Source of the DNA: Sandaracinus sp.
GTDB taxonomy: Bacteria > Myxococcota_A > Polyangia > Polyangiales > Houyiibacteriaceae
Assembly: GCA_020633125.1 (NCBI GenBank)
Contig: JACKEH010000055.1
Coordinates: 1 to 30,413, forward strand
Direction: 5' to 3'
Length of the DNA: 30,413 bases
A program made the position numbers and the translations under genes. Positions within the stretch are counted from its first letter, which is position 1; every line of letters starts with the position of its first letter. Under the pieces are notes generated by a model that made no database searches, had not been told where the DNA came from, and saw only the letters and a program-made list of their open reading frames with translations. Shown here piece by piece: positions 17,385 through 25,568 of the stretch.

Positions 17385-18086
17385 TCAGATTCGAAGGCGA
17401 AGCCCGAAGCTCGGAATCAAGACCAACCCTCCGTGATCGAGGTCGGTCTCGCCGTGTTCTCCCCACCAATGCTCGTAGGCCGCGGTGAGCTCGAGGAAGG
17501 CGTGCACCCGCCGGAAGCCGGCCGAGACCCCCAGCAGTCCCCCGGCGCGGACACCGAAGACTTGGGCGTCGGCGCGGTCGAGCCCCTCGCGGGCGAAGCG
17601 GCCCCCCGCGGTCTCGGTGCCGACCCGCACGCCCGCCCACGCCTCGTAGAGCCCGCCGAGCTCGACCGCCCGAGCGAAGGTGCCCTCGACCCCGACGCGG
17701 TAGCCCTGCCCCAGGTCGTCGTGCTCGGGGATCCAGCCGACGTAGGGGGCGACGCCGACGATCCAGGTGGGCCGCGTGGTGTCTTCGAACGCGCCCAGCT
17801 CCTTGCGGAGGTCGAAGCGCAACGTGGTGCCGGCGAGCATCACGCCGAGGTCGAGCCCGCGCGCGACGCCGTAGCGAAACGCGGCCACCGGTGTCAGGCC
17901 AGGCGTCTCGGCGCGCTCGCGGTAGGCGCTGGGATCGGGGCCGAGCTCGCGAAGGTCGCCCGTCGGGATGCGCATCGCGCCACCGACGCTGGTGTCCGCG
18001 CGGCTCTTCGGGGTGGTCGAGCCCATCGTCCACGCCGGCGTCGCGGGAGCGCAGGCGGCGAGGAGGAGGAGGGCGGCGACGCGCAC
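17385..18086 (-). CDS. Outer-membrane barrel-like lipoprotein
   Basis: 233 residues from GTG 18086. The leader MRVAALLLLAACAP is short, with the lipobox LAAC at Cys12. The rest alternates Gly, aromatic and charged residues in strand-length blocks (LDLGVMLAGTTLRFDLR, IVGVAPYVGWIP, YRVGVEGTF, FGVRAGGLLGVSAGF) and closes with FGLRLRI, as in eight-to-twelve-stranded outer-membrane barrels. The N-terminal SVGGAMRIPTGDLRELGPDP is a soluble stretch. No family is recognised. It is divergent from the VanW gene, and a structured repeat element lies in the 376-bp spacer between them. Confidence 0.7.
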   Translation of the reverse strand: MRVAALLLLAACAPATPAWTMGSTTPKSRADTSVGGAMRIPTGDLRELGPDPSAYRERAETPGLTPVAAFRYGVARGLDLGVMLAGTTLRFDLRKELGAFEDTTRPTWIVGVAPYVGWIPEHDDLGQGYRVGVEGTFARAVELGGLYEAWAGVRVGTETAGGRFAREGLDRADAQVFGVRAGGLLGVSAGFRRVHAFLELTAAYEHWWGEHGETDLDHGGLVLIPSFGLRLRI

Positions 18087-18178
18087 GAGCCGGACGATAG
18101 CAGCGGATCGCGAGGGCGCCGTACCGCTGCGACTTCGGATCCCTGCTTCGCGGGGATGGGCTCCGGACGGTCGCGCTC

Positions 18179-18322
18179 AGAGCGGGCATCCGTTGCACTG
18201 ATTCCCGCTCTTCTCTTTTCTCGAGGGAGCGGCGCGCTCCCTCCCCCGACCGGCAAAGCCGGATCGGGGCCCCCTACCGAGCGCCCGGCCACTCGCACGG
18301 ATTGCGATCCGTGCAAGTGGCC
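18179..18322. other. Structured intergenic element, copy 1
   Basis: Four hairpins in series: P1 stem AGAGCGGG/CCCGCTCT (18179-18186, 18204-18211) with a 17-base loop; P2 GAGGGAGCG/CGCTCCCTC (18223-18231, 18235-18243) with a 3-base loop; P3 CCCCGACCGGC/GCCGGATCGGGG (18244-18254, 18258-18269) with one bulged A; P4 of 15 pairs with one C-A mismatch (18287-18322). A second copy at 26012 keeps the loops and changes both sides of the stems. The strand is not known. It lies between divergent genes at 18086 and 18463. The remainder of that spacer shows no gene. Confidence 0.7.
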
Positions 18323-18462
18323 GCCGCTCTCAGGCCTCGCCGTGTCGCTCCAGACACGCCGCCGCGCGTCCGTGTCGACGCTGCCACGCCGCGCCTCGCG
18401 GCTTTTCCCGCGATTTCGTGCGTGGTCCGACCCTTGAGAAGGCGAGCGGTCGGAGGACGACG

Positions 18463-19245
18463 ATGCAACCGACGACGACCAAGGCTCTCTTCCTGGCGAC
18501 CGCCTTCTTTTTCGGGCTCGGCACCGCACACGCGGTCGACCGCACCACCAGCGTCGAGGAGGTCGCGGACTTCGACGAGACCCTCGGGGAAGCGTCGACC
18601 CGTTTCCGCACCCGCGGTCGTTACCTCGGTCGTGCGATCAACGTCGAGCTCGCGGCCAAGCGTCTCGACGGCATGGTGATCGCTCCCGGCGAAGAGCTCT
18701 CCTTCGACGCGGTCGTCGGCGAGCGCAGCCTCGAGCGTGGCTTCCGCTACGCGCCCGTGCTCGCGAACGGCCAGCTCCGCCGCGGCGTGGGCGGGGGCGT
18801 TTGCCAGGTCGCCAGCACCCTTCACGTCGCGTCGCTTCGCGCGGGCCTCGAAGTCGTCGACCACCGCACGCACAGCTTGCCCTCGAGCTACCTCGACCCC
18901 GGCCTCGACGCGCGCATCGCGTGGGGCACGCAGGACTACCGCGTCCGCAACCCGCACGCGTTCCCGGTGCGGCTTCGTGTCGAAGCGGTCGACGGTCGCC
19001 TCGCGGTCGCGGTCGAAGGCGCCGAGGCGCTGCACTACGAGGTGCGCACCGAGGTCGTCCGCGAGGTCGAAGCCAGCGAGCGTGTCGTCCTCGACGAAAC
19101 CCTCGCCCCCGGCGAAGTGGTGGTCGAGCACGAAGGCCGCGACGGCATGGTGGTGCGCGTCGTGCGCGTCGACCCCGAAGGCCACGAGACGGTGACCTTG
19201 CACCGTTACGCCCCCGCCGCGCGTGTCGTCCGCCGCGCTGCGTGA
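18463..19245 (+). CDS. VanW family protein
   Basis: 260 residues; ATG 18463 follows GGAGGA at 5 bases, so the in-frame ATG 18418 is rejected. A signal peptide ends in TAHA (residue 24). Residues about 55-165 carry the VanW signature: INVELAAKRLDG, APGEELSFDAVVGERS, GVGGGVCQVASTLH (about 108-121), HSLPSSY and the GLDA-RIAWGTQDY segment. The invariant Cys of GGGVCQ is Cys114. VanW proteins accompany some vancomycin-resistance clusters, but the domain is widespread and its reaction is unproven; a Cys-based activity on cell-wall peptides has been suggested. The C-terminal 80 residues are a Val-rich beta domain. No van genes are nearby, so no resistance role is implied. Confidence 0.9.
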   Translation: MQPTTTKALFLATAFFFGLGTAHAVDRTTSVEEVADFDETLGEASTRFRTRGRYLGRAINVELAAKRLDGMVIAPGEELSFDAVVGERSLERGFRYAPVLANGQLRRGVGGGVCQVASTLHVASLRAGLEVVDHRTHSLPSSYLDPGLDARIAWGTQDYRVRNPHAFPVRLRVEAVDGRLAVAVEGAEALHYEVRTEVVREVEASERVVLDETLAPGEVVVEHEGRDGMVVRVVRVDPEGHETVTLHRYAPAARVVRRAA

Positions 19246-19400
19246 GCGCTCGCGGCGCGAGAACGGGCGTCGTCCTCCTGCGCTCGCCGCGTCGTCTTCC
19301 TCCCTTGCGGTCGCGCGTCCTCTGCTTCGCTCGCCGCTTCGTCGCCCTCCACCGCGCCTGCCGCTTCGCCACGGCACTTCGTCCTCCACGTCGACGCTTC

Positions 19401-19429
19401 GAAGACCGCTCGGAACCCGGGCGGTCTTC
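19401..19429. terminator. Hairpin in the spacer after the VanW gene
   Basis: GAAGACCGC (19401-19409) pairs perfectly with GCGGTCTTC (19421-19429). It has no T tract, so intrinsic termination is uncertain. The full spacer 19246-19586 is pyrimidine-rich (TCGTCTTCCTCCCTTG, GCTTCGTCGCCCTCC) and otherwise holds nothing I recognise. Confidence 0.35.
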
Positions 19430-19586
19430 GCCGCGTTCGTGGCGCGCGTTCGAAGGACACCGACCTCACGCACGCGGTGCGACTTCCTCGGGCAACGCCC
19501 ACGTGAACGTCGTCCACCGATCGCACCCGCGAACGTCCGCGGCTGGGGCTCTGGTGGTCGAGGCTCGCGCGGTGTACGGCGGACGA

Positions 19587-20444
19587 ATGGACCTGCGCTG
19601 GGACGACCTCCGCTACCTCGAAGCCATTCAACGTTGCGGCAAGGTCTCGGCCGCCGCGCGCGACCTCGGCATCGGCAGCTCGACCCTCTACCGACGCGTG
19701 GCCGAGCTCGAGTCGCGCCTCGACCGCGTGTGCCTTCACCGTGGCCCGAGCGGGGGCACGCTGACCCCCGTCGGCGAAGAGCTCGCCGAGATCGGTCGCC
19801 GAACCCGTGACGGCTTGAGCACCGTCGAAGGTCGGCTGCGCGCCGAGGCCACGGGCGTGAGCGGTGAGGTTCGACTGACCACGGTGCAAGCGCTGCTGCC
19901 CTTCGTGGAAGCCCCGCTCGCCGAGCTCACGACGACCCACCCCGAGCTTCACGTGACGCTTCACCTCGGCGACGACGGACCTTCGGTGCGTGCGCGTGAG
20001 GCCGACGTCGCGCTCGCGGTGATGAAGCGTCCGCCCGAAGGGTGTTGGGGGCGTCGCGTCACCAAGCTCCGCTACGGCGTCTACGCCACCCGCGCGGCGG
20101 CGGCACGAAAGCCGCGTCGTTGGTTGTTGCGCGCGATGGCCGAGCAATCCGCGCCCGAAGCCGCGTGGGAGCGCAAACACGCGGGCGACGTCGCGGTGCG
20201 CGCGCCCTTCGACGCCTTGGTCTCGCTCTGCGCGCGGGGTGCCGGTCTCGCGTTGCTCCCGACCTTGCTCGCGTCACGTCATCGCGGCCTCGTCGAGGTC
20301 GCCGACGCTCCGTCGACGCAGGGCCTCGATCGTCCGATTTGGCTGCTCACCCACCCCGACCTGCGCAAGACCCCACGCATCCTCGCGGTCCTCGACGCGT
20401 TGGCGCGGCCTTTCGACGAAGAGTCGGTGGCGTCGCCAGGCTGA
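19587..20444 (+). CDS. LysR-family transcriptional regulator
   Basis: 285 residues from ATG 19587, which opens directly in the DNA-binding domain (MDLRWDDLRYLEAIQRCGKV). Helix-turn-helix residues about 18-50 read SAAARDLGIGSSTLYRRVAE, with Ser-Thr-Leu-Tyr in place of the usual Ala-Val-Ser, a variant of the recognition helix. The effector domain begins at about 90 (GEVRLTTVQALLPFVEAPLA) and is shorter than in typical members, near 190 residues. The segment SLCARGAGLALLPTLLA is the usual conserved block before the C-terminus. It converges on the AcoR-like regulator gene; target and effector are unknown. The 111-bp gap downstream has three TTCTCG hexamers (20494-20511). Confidence 0.9.
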   Translation: MDLRWDDLRYLEAIQRCGKVSAAARDLGIGSSTLYRRVAELESRLDRVCLHRGPSGGTLTPVGEELAEIGRRTRDGLSTVEGRLRAEATGVSGEVRLTTVQALLPFVEAPLAELTTTHPELHVTLHLGDDGPSVRAREADVALAVMKRPPEGCWGRRVTKLRYGVYATRAAAARKPRRWLLRAMAEQSAPEAAWERKHAGDVAVRAPFDALVSLCARGAGLALLPTLLASRHRGLVEVADAPSTQGLDRPIWLLTHPDLRKTPRILAVLDALARPFDEESVASPG

Positions 20445-20555
20445 GCCCGACGCCGCGAGGTGCGCCTCGCAATCGTCGCCATCGGTCGAAAGATTCTCGT
20501 TCTCGTTCTCGTCTTCGAGACCCGAGCTCTCGAGATCGAGAAGAGCGTCCTCTCT

Positions 20556-22544
20556 CTATTCCAAGTCGACGCCGAGCCGCCGCGCGAGTCGGTACACGGT
20601 GCTGCGCGCGACCCCGAGCTCCCGCGCCGCGGCCGAGACGTTCCCGTCGTGCCGCGCCAACGCGCGTTGCAACGCCTTGGCTTCCGCGCGTTCGAGCCCG
20701 CCGCCTTCCCGCGGCGTTTCGCCGGCCGAGAGCTCTGCGGGCAGGTGCTCCACGTCGATCTCCGTGCGCCCCGCCGCGGTCACGAGGGCGACGTCGAGCA
20801 CCGTGCAGAGCTCGCGCACGTTGCCGGGCCACGGGTGCGCGCGAAGCCGCGCCATCGCCTCGTCGGTCAGTGGCGGCGGCGCCACCCACCCGGCCTTCGC
20901 GTGGCGACGCTCGATCAGGTGCTCGACCAAGCTCGTCAGATCCGAACGTTCTCGAAGCGGTGGCAGCCGAAGCGTCGCGCCCTTCAAGCGGAAGTAGAGG
21001 TCCGAGCGGAACGTGCCCTTCGCCATCGCCTCGTCGAGGTCACGGCACGTCGCGCAGATCACCCGCACGTCGCAGCGCTCCGGCGTCGACTCGCCCACGC
21101 GGTGGTAGGTGCCCGTCTCGAGCACGCGCAGCAGCGCGACCTGCATCGCGAGCGGCATCTCCGCGACCTCGTCGAGGAAGAGCGTGCCGCGGTCCGCTTC
21201 GCGCAAGAGGCCGCGACGTCCCCGTCGGTCCGCGCCCGTGAACGCACCTGGCGCGTAGCCGAAGAGCTCGCTCTCGAGCAGCGTCGGCGCGAGCGCGCCG
21301 CAGTTCACCGCGACGAAGGGGCCACTCGCGCGGGGGCTCGCGGCGTGAATCGCCTCCGCGAAGAGCTCCTTGCCCGAGCCGGTCTCGGCCAAGAGCATCA
21401 CCGGCAGCTCGCTCTTCGCGAGCGTGCGCGCCCACTCGATGCTGCGTGCGACCGACGCGTCGCGGGCGTGAATGCGACGAAACGCGTCGGTGGGATCGAC
21501 CGTCGTGGCCACCGCGCGCGAGGTCGCCGGCTCGAGGCGCACGAGCACCGCGAGCGGCTCGGCGCTCACGCCGACGACGGGCTCCGCGAAGAGCCGAAAC
21601 GCCCGCGCACCGCCTCGCCCATCGGGTCGCTCGACGTGAAGCGGCAGCCCGCTCCTCGCGTGCTCGACCAAGGTGCCCCAATCGAGGCCGAGCGTGGCGC
21701 GCGACGAACGGCCCGCGGCCCCGACGGCGAGACGCGCCGAGGCGTTCACCTTCGACACCCGACCGCGCGCTTCGACGAGCACCATCGGATCGTGCGTGCG
21801 CTCCATCGTGTGGGCGAGCACGCGAAGGATCGAACCGCCCGCGCTCGCGAAGGCCTCGAGCCGTAGCAGCTCGCCGAGCGCCCCGGCCGCAGCGAGCACG
21901 ACCTGTCCGATCTCGTCGTGCGCGCCGTCGCTGCGCCCGGTCGCGTCGAGCACCGCGACCACCCGCCCGTGGGCGTCGAAGATGGGCGCCGCGTAACAAG
22001 CGAGCCCGTGGTAAGGCCGCGCGTAGTGCGCGCGTCCGAGCACGAAGGTCGGGCGACGTTCGGCGAGCGCGGTGCCGATCGCGTTCGTGCCGCGGGTGGG
22101 CTCGGCCCAACGCGCGCCTTCCATCAGGCGTACGCGTTTGGCCTCCGGCGCGAAGCGGCCGCCACCCTCGCTGCGCACGACCACGCCTTCGACGTCGGCC
22201 AGCAGGCAGACGAAGTCGTGCTCGGCGAGGTGGCCGGTCGCCCGCGCGAGCACCGCCGCGCCGAGCGCTTCGATCACTTCGAGGTGCTCGGCGCGAAGTC
22301 GAAACGCCTCGCCACGCAGCAGGTCGTCGTCGACCGATTCGGGCTCGAGGGGCGCGCCCACACGACGCGAGCGCGCCCAACGTTCGACGTGGTCACGGTG
22401 CGCGCGGCTCGGGATTCGCACCCGCGAACGGTCGGCCTGAAACGCGCTCCACACGCCTTCCGGCACGTCCTCCAAGACCAGTGTTCCGTGGGCCCCCACG
22501 CGTTTCACCCTGCAGAAGAAACGCGGCGCTCGCAATCCCGACAC
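20556..22544 (-). CDS. AcoR-type sigma-54-dependent activator (GAF-AAA+-Fis)
   Basis: 662 residues from GTG 22544; GTG codons at 22508 and 22499 are alternatives. Residues about 50-235 are an AcoR-like sensor with a GAF fold: HVERWARSR, WAEPTRGTNAIGTAL (146-160) and CYAAPIFDAHGRVVAVLD (183-200). About 240-340 resembles a PAS domain. The AAA+ module has Walker A AETGSGKE (386-393; Ala replaces the usual first Gly), the sigma-54 contact loop GAFTGA (433-438) and Walker B LFLDE (455-459). The C-terminus is a Fis helix-turn-helix (NVSAAARELGVARSTVYRLA). All parts needed to open sigma-54 promoters are intact. The divergent aldehyde dehydrogenase gene has such a promoter, so an inducer such as acetoin, an alcohol or aldehyde is likely. 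Confidence 0.93.
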   Translation of the reverse strand: MSGLRAPRFFCRVKRVGAHGTLVLEDVPEGVWSAFQADRSRVRIPSRAHRDHVERWARSRRVGAPLEPESVDDDLLRGEAFRLRAEHLEVIEALGAAVLARATGHLAEHDFVCLLADVEGVVVRSEGGGRFAPEAKRVRLMEGARWAEPTRGTNAIGTALAERRPTFVLGRAHYARPYHGLACYAAPIFDAHGRVVAVLDATGRSDGAHDEIGQVVLAAAGALGELLRLEAFASAGGSILRVLAHTMERTHDPMVLVEARGRVSKVNASARLAVGAAGRSSRATLGLDWGTLVEHARSGLPLHVERPDGRGGARAFRLFAEPVVGVSAEPLAVLVRLEPATSRAVATTVDPTDAFRRIHARDASVARSIEWARTLAKSELPVMLLAETGSGKELFAEAIHAASPRASGPFVAVNCGALAPTLLESELFGYAPGAFTGADRRGRRGLLREADRGTLFLDEVAEMPLAMQVALLRVLETGTYHRVGESTPERCDVRVICATCRDLDEAMAKGTFRSDLYFRLKGATLRLPPLRERSDLTSLVEHLIERRHAKAGWVAPPPLTDEAMARLRAHPWPGNVRELCTVLDVALVTAAGRTEIDVEHLPAELSAGETPREGGGLERAEAKALQRALARHDGNVSAAARELGVARSTVYRLARRLGVDLE

Positions 22545-22561
22545 GAAGGCCGTCGCGAAGC

Positions 22562-22578
22562 GCGACAGGGGGTGTCGC
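22562..22578. promoter_or_regulatory. Candidate activator-binding palindrome
   Basis: GCGACA and TGTCGC flank GGGGG as a perfect inverted repeat. It lies about 77-93 bases upstream of the -24/-12 promoter of the aldehyde dehydrogenase gene, a normal distance for a sigma-54 activator site, and beside the start of the activator gene. A related GGGTGTCGCA recurs at 22661-22670. Confidence 0.45.
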
Positions 22579-22654
22579 AGGTGGCGTCGCTCTGACGCGG
22601 CGCGTCGCTTGCCAAGTCCCCGTGTCGTTTGGAAGCGAGCGCGCGATGGGGAGG

Positions 22655-22669
22655 CGGCACGGGTGTCGC
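22655..22669 (+). promoter_or_regulatory. Sigma-54 (-24/-12) promoter of the aldehyde dehydrogenase gene
   Basis: CGGCAC-GGGTG-TCGC matches TGGCAC-N5-TTGC with two mismatches; the invariant GG (22656-22657) and GC (22668-22669) have the exact 10-base spacing. Transcription would start near 22680, 23 bases before the ATG, leaving room for the ribosome site GGAGG at 22689-22693. Confidence 0.6.
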
Positions 22670-22702
22670 ACTGGAACGGAGTCTCACCGGAGGACTCCCA
22701 TC

Positions 22703-24223
22703 ATGCGTTACGACAAACCCAATTCCGAGGGCTCGAAGGTTCGTTACGAGAGCCGCTACGGCAACTTCATCGACAACGAATTCGTCCCGCCCGTCGGAGG
22801 GCAGTGGTTCGAGAACCTCAGCCCGGTCACCGGGCGTCCTTTCTGCGAGATCGCGCGCTCCACCGAGGCCGACGTCGAGCGCGCCCTCGACGCCGCGCAC
22901 GCCGCGAAGATCGGTTGGGGCCGTACGCCCGCCGCGGAGCGCGCCAAGATCCTGATGAAGCTCGCGGATCTCATGGAGGAGAACCTCGAAGCGCTCGCGG
23001 TCTCGGAGACCTGGGACAACGGCAAGCCGATTCGCGAGACGCTCGCCGCCGACATTCCCCTCGCCATCGATCACTTCCGCTACTTCGCGTCGTGCATTCG
23101 CAGCGAAGAAGGCACGATGGCCGAGCTCGACGAGCACACGGTCGCCTACCACGTGCACGAGCCGCTCGGCGTCGTCGGCCAGATCATCCCGTGGAACTTC
23201 CCGCTGCTCATGGCGGCGTGGAAGCTCGCCCCCGCGCTCGCGGCCGGAAACTGCGTCGTGCTCAAGCCGGCCGAGCAGACGCCCGCGACGATCAACCTCT
23301 TCGCGCAGCTGGCCGCGCAGGTCCTTCCGCGCGGCGTGCTCAACGTCGTCCAAGGCTTCGGCCTCGAGGCGGGCAAGCCGCTCGCGATGAGCAAGCGTAT
23401 CGCGAAGATCGCCTTCACCGGCGAGACGAGCACCGGCCGTCTCATCATGCAGTACGCGTCCGAGAACCTGATCCCGGTGACGCTGGAGCTCGGCGGCAAG
23501 TCGGCGAACGTCTTCTTCGGCGACGTGCTCGATCGCGACGACGACTTCCGCCAGAAGGCGCTCGAAGGCTTCGCGATGTTCGCGCTCAACCAAGGCGAGG
23601 TCTGCACGTGCCCGTCGCGCGCGCTCGTCGACGCCACGATCTACGAGGAGTTCATGAAGCTCGCCGAAGCCCGCGCCCGCGCGATCGAGCCCGGCGATCC
23701 GCTCGACACCAAGACGCGCATCGGCGCGCAGGCGTCGAAGGAGCAGCTCGAGAAGATCCTCTCGTACGTCGAGATCGGAAAGAACGAAGGCGCGAAGCTC
23801 CGCCTCGGTGGCGAGCGCGTCACGCTGCCCGGCGAGCTCGGCGGTGGCTACTACGTCGCGCCCACGATCTTCGAGGGCCACAACGCGATGCGTGTCTTCC
23901 AAGAGGAGATCTTCGGGCCCGTCGTCTCGGTCGCGAGGTTCGACGGCTTCGACGACGCGATGAAGATCGCGAACGACTCCGCCTACGGCCTCGGCGCCGG
24001 CGTGTGGACCCGCAGCGTGCACACCGCGTATCGCGCGGGTCGCGCGCTCGAAGCCGGCCGCGTGTGGACCAACTGCTACCACCTCTACCCCGCGCACGCG
24101 TCGTTCGGTGGCTACAAGCAGTCGGGCATCGGCCGCGAAACCCACAAGATGATGCTCGAGCACTACCAGCAGACGAAGAACATCCTCGTCAGCTACGACG
24201 AGAAGCCCATGGGCTTCTTCTGA
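22703..24223 (+). CDS. Aldehyde dehydrogenase (ExaC/AcoD type)
   Basis: 506 residues from ATG 22703, with GGAGG about 9 bases upstream. NAD-binding and catalytic motifs are intact: IIPWNFPLLMAAWKLAPALA (161-180), LKPAEQTP (187-194), FTGETSTG (238-245), general base Glu262 in VTLELGGKS, and nucleophile Cys301 in NQGEVCTCPSR. The GEVCTC form and the ending SYDEKPMGFF are typical of the acetaldehyde dehydrogenase ExaC/AcoD/AldB group, which oxidises short aldehydes to acids with NAD+ in alcohol or acetoin catabolism. The divergent AcoR-like activator and the -24/-12 promoter support that role. No alcohol dehydrogenase or acetoin-cleaving genes lie nearby, so the aldehyde source must be encoded elsewhere. 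Confidence 0.96.
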   Translation: MRYDKPNSEGSKVRYESRYGNFIDNEFVPPVGGQWFENLSPVTGRPFCEIARSTEADVERALDAAHAAKIGWGRTPAAERAKILMKLADLMEENLEALAVSETWDNGKPIRETLAADIPLAIDHFRYFASCIRSEEGTMAELDEHTVAYHVHEPLGVVGQIIPWNFPLLMAAWKLAPALAAGNCVVLKPAEQTPATINLFAQLAAQVLPRGVLNVVQGFGLEAGKPLAMSKRIAKIAFTGETSTGRLIMQYASENLIPVTLELGGKSANVFFGDVLDRDDDFRQKALEGFAMFALNQGEVCTCPSRALVDATIYEEFMKLAEARARAIEPGDPLDTKTRIGAQASKEQLEKILSYVEIGKNEGAKLRLGGERVTLPGELGGGYYVAPTIFEGHNAMRVFQEEIFGPVVSVARFDGFDDAMKIANDSAYGLGAGVWTRSVHTAYRAGRALEAGRVWTNCYHLYPAHASFGGYKQSGIGRETHKMMLEHYQQTKNILVSYDEKPMGFF

Positions 24224-24272
24224 CGCCACCTTCGTCCTCGAACCGAGACGCTCACGCCGACCGCGTGCGCGT

Positions 24273-24410
24273 CTTCGTGTTCGCGGGCGAGGGCACGTCC
24301 GAGCGACAGAGGGCCTTCGTCTTCGCGGGCGAGGGAACGGCCGTCCGACGGCGAATCCCGAGAGCCTTCGTCTTCGCGGGCGACCCGTCCGGGCGACGGC
24401 GACGCCCGAG
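24273..24410. repeat. Imperfect tandem repeats after the aldehyde dehydrogenase gene
   Basis: A unit with core CTTCGTNTTCGCGGGCGA and trailing CGTCCGNNCGAC begins near 24274, 24316 and 24367 (spacing 42 and 51), with a fragment of its tail near 24432. It lies in the convergent spacer 24224-24578, which otherwise holds only the duplicated cupin gene end. Confidence 0.7.
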
Positions 24411-24507
24411 ATCGCGCTCGCGGGGACGCCACGTCCGAGCGACGGAGACGGCGACCCCGTCGAGACGCGAGCGCTGGTGACCGAGAGCCGCTCGCGCGCG
24501 GAGCGAC

Positions 24508-24649
24508 TCAGCGAATCGCGCCCGGGCCGTACCCGACGAACGCGTTCGGCCTTCGCGACAGCGCGTTGAACGCGAGGCTCAGCGAATCGAGCCCGGCCCG
24601 TACCAGACGAACGCGTTCGGTCCTCGCGAGAGCGCGTTGAACGCGAGGC
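24508..24649. repeat. 71-bp tandem duplication of the cupin gene's 3' end
   Basis: Bases 24579-24649, which encode the last 22 codons and stop of the cupin gene, are repeated immediately downstream at 24508-24578 with 65 of 71 bases identical. In its own frame the extra copy still reads LAFNALSRRPNAFVGYGPG followed by AIR and stop. Confidence 0.92.
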
Positions 24650-25565
24650 TGATCGACGGCGTGAGCGCACGGACGTGATGCCACCAGCCGACGGGCAAGA
24701 AGAGCGTGTCGCCCGGACCGAGCTCGAGCTCGTGCACGCGCACGTCGTCCGGGATCTCGTCCGGCTCGATCGCCGCGTACATCGCGTGCGCCCGCTCGAA
24801 CATCGACAGCTCGTTCGGCGCGATCAGCGTCACGCGTTTTCGTCCGACCACCTGCACGAAGAGGATGCTCGAGGTGTCGTGATGCAGCGGCGTCACGGTG
24901 CCGGCGGGGCCGAGCCAGAGCGCGGTGCCGAAGCGAAGCTTCGTGCCGTCGAGAAAGCCCCGTGAGAGATCGACGTCGTCGAGCAAGCCGGAGAGCTCGG
25001 GGCGCGCGAGGTTGCGGTCTTGTGCGATCGCGTAGAAGTCGTCGCTCTCACCCGCCTCGCGAATGCGCGCGATCAGCGCCCGCATCGACGTCTCTTGCGA
25101 GCTGCGCCCGGAGTTGCGCTCGTGCACCGGCAGGCTCGCACGTCCTTCCGAGACCGCGATCGTCGCGTCGCCGAAACGCGCTTCGAGATCGTCGAGGCTC
25201 CATCGCCGCACGGCGGGCCACTCGCGCGCGAAGTCGGGCAGGAGCACCGGCACGTTGCCGGCGACGTAGGTGCCGAAGAAGGTCGCGGCGTCGAGGCCTT
25301 CGCGCGTCTCGATCGTCAGCGTTCGCGCGCGCTCACGGGTGAGCCGAACGATCTGCGCGAGCCGTCGTTCGCGCGTCGCAATTCGTCGCGCACCTTCGAA
25401 GATCGGCGAGCGACGGATTGCTGCGAGCGTCGCGTCGGCGAGCGCCTCCGGAATGCCTTCGTCGATCCATGCCGCGCGCACCTTCGCGATCGACGCGCCG
25501 GCCAAGAGATTCTCGGTCGCCCACGCCACCCACTCGGGCGCGACGACGTCCCGCGCTTCGTCCAT
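24579..25565 (-). CDS. JmjC-like cupin (Cupin_8) oxygenase-type protein
   Basis: 328 residues from ATG 25565. The N-terminal 85 residues are helical. The double-stranded beta-helix covers about 85-315, with metal ligands His228 and Asp230 (VTPLHHDTS) and the distal His296 in LPVGWWHHV; GRKRVTLIAP (241-250) is the usual 2-oxoglutarate-side strand with Lys243. These are the features of Fe(II)/2-oxoglutarate hydroxylases related to FIH and JMJD5/7, which hydroxylate protein side chains. Activity is inferred from the intact ligands. The gene starts 3 bp after the stop of a lipoprotein gene whose product is full of MPPP repeats, suggesting joint expression. The 3' end is tandemly duplicated. Confidence 0.88.
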   Translation of the reverse strand: MDEARDVVAPEWVAWATENLLAGASIAKVRAAWIDEGIPEALADATLAAIRRSPIFEGARRIATRERRLAQIVRLTRERARTLTIETREGLDAATFFGTYVAGNVPVLLPDFAREWPAVRRWSLDDLEARFGDATIAVSEGRASLPVHERNSGRSSQETSMRALIARIREAGESDDFYAIAQDRNLARPELSGLLDDVDLSRGFLDGTKLRFGTALWLGPAGTVTPLHHDTSSILFVQVVGRKRVTLIAPNELSMFERAHAMYAAIEPDEIPDDVRVHELELGPGDTLFLPVGWWHHVRALTPSISLAFNALSRGPNAFVWYGPGSIR

Positions 25566-25568
25566 CGT

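Noticed and set aside
18463..19245. Vancomycin resistance locus
   Set aside because: Only the widespread VanW domain is present; no vanHAX, vanS or vanR genes are nearby.
20494..20554. Intrinsic terminator between the LysR and AcoR-like genes
   Set aside because: TTCTCG repeats and CTCGAG-type palindromes are present, but no clear stem followed by a T run.
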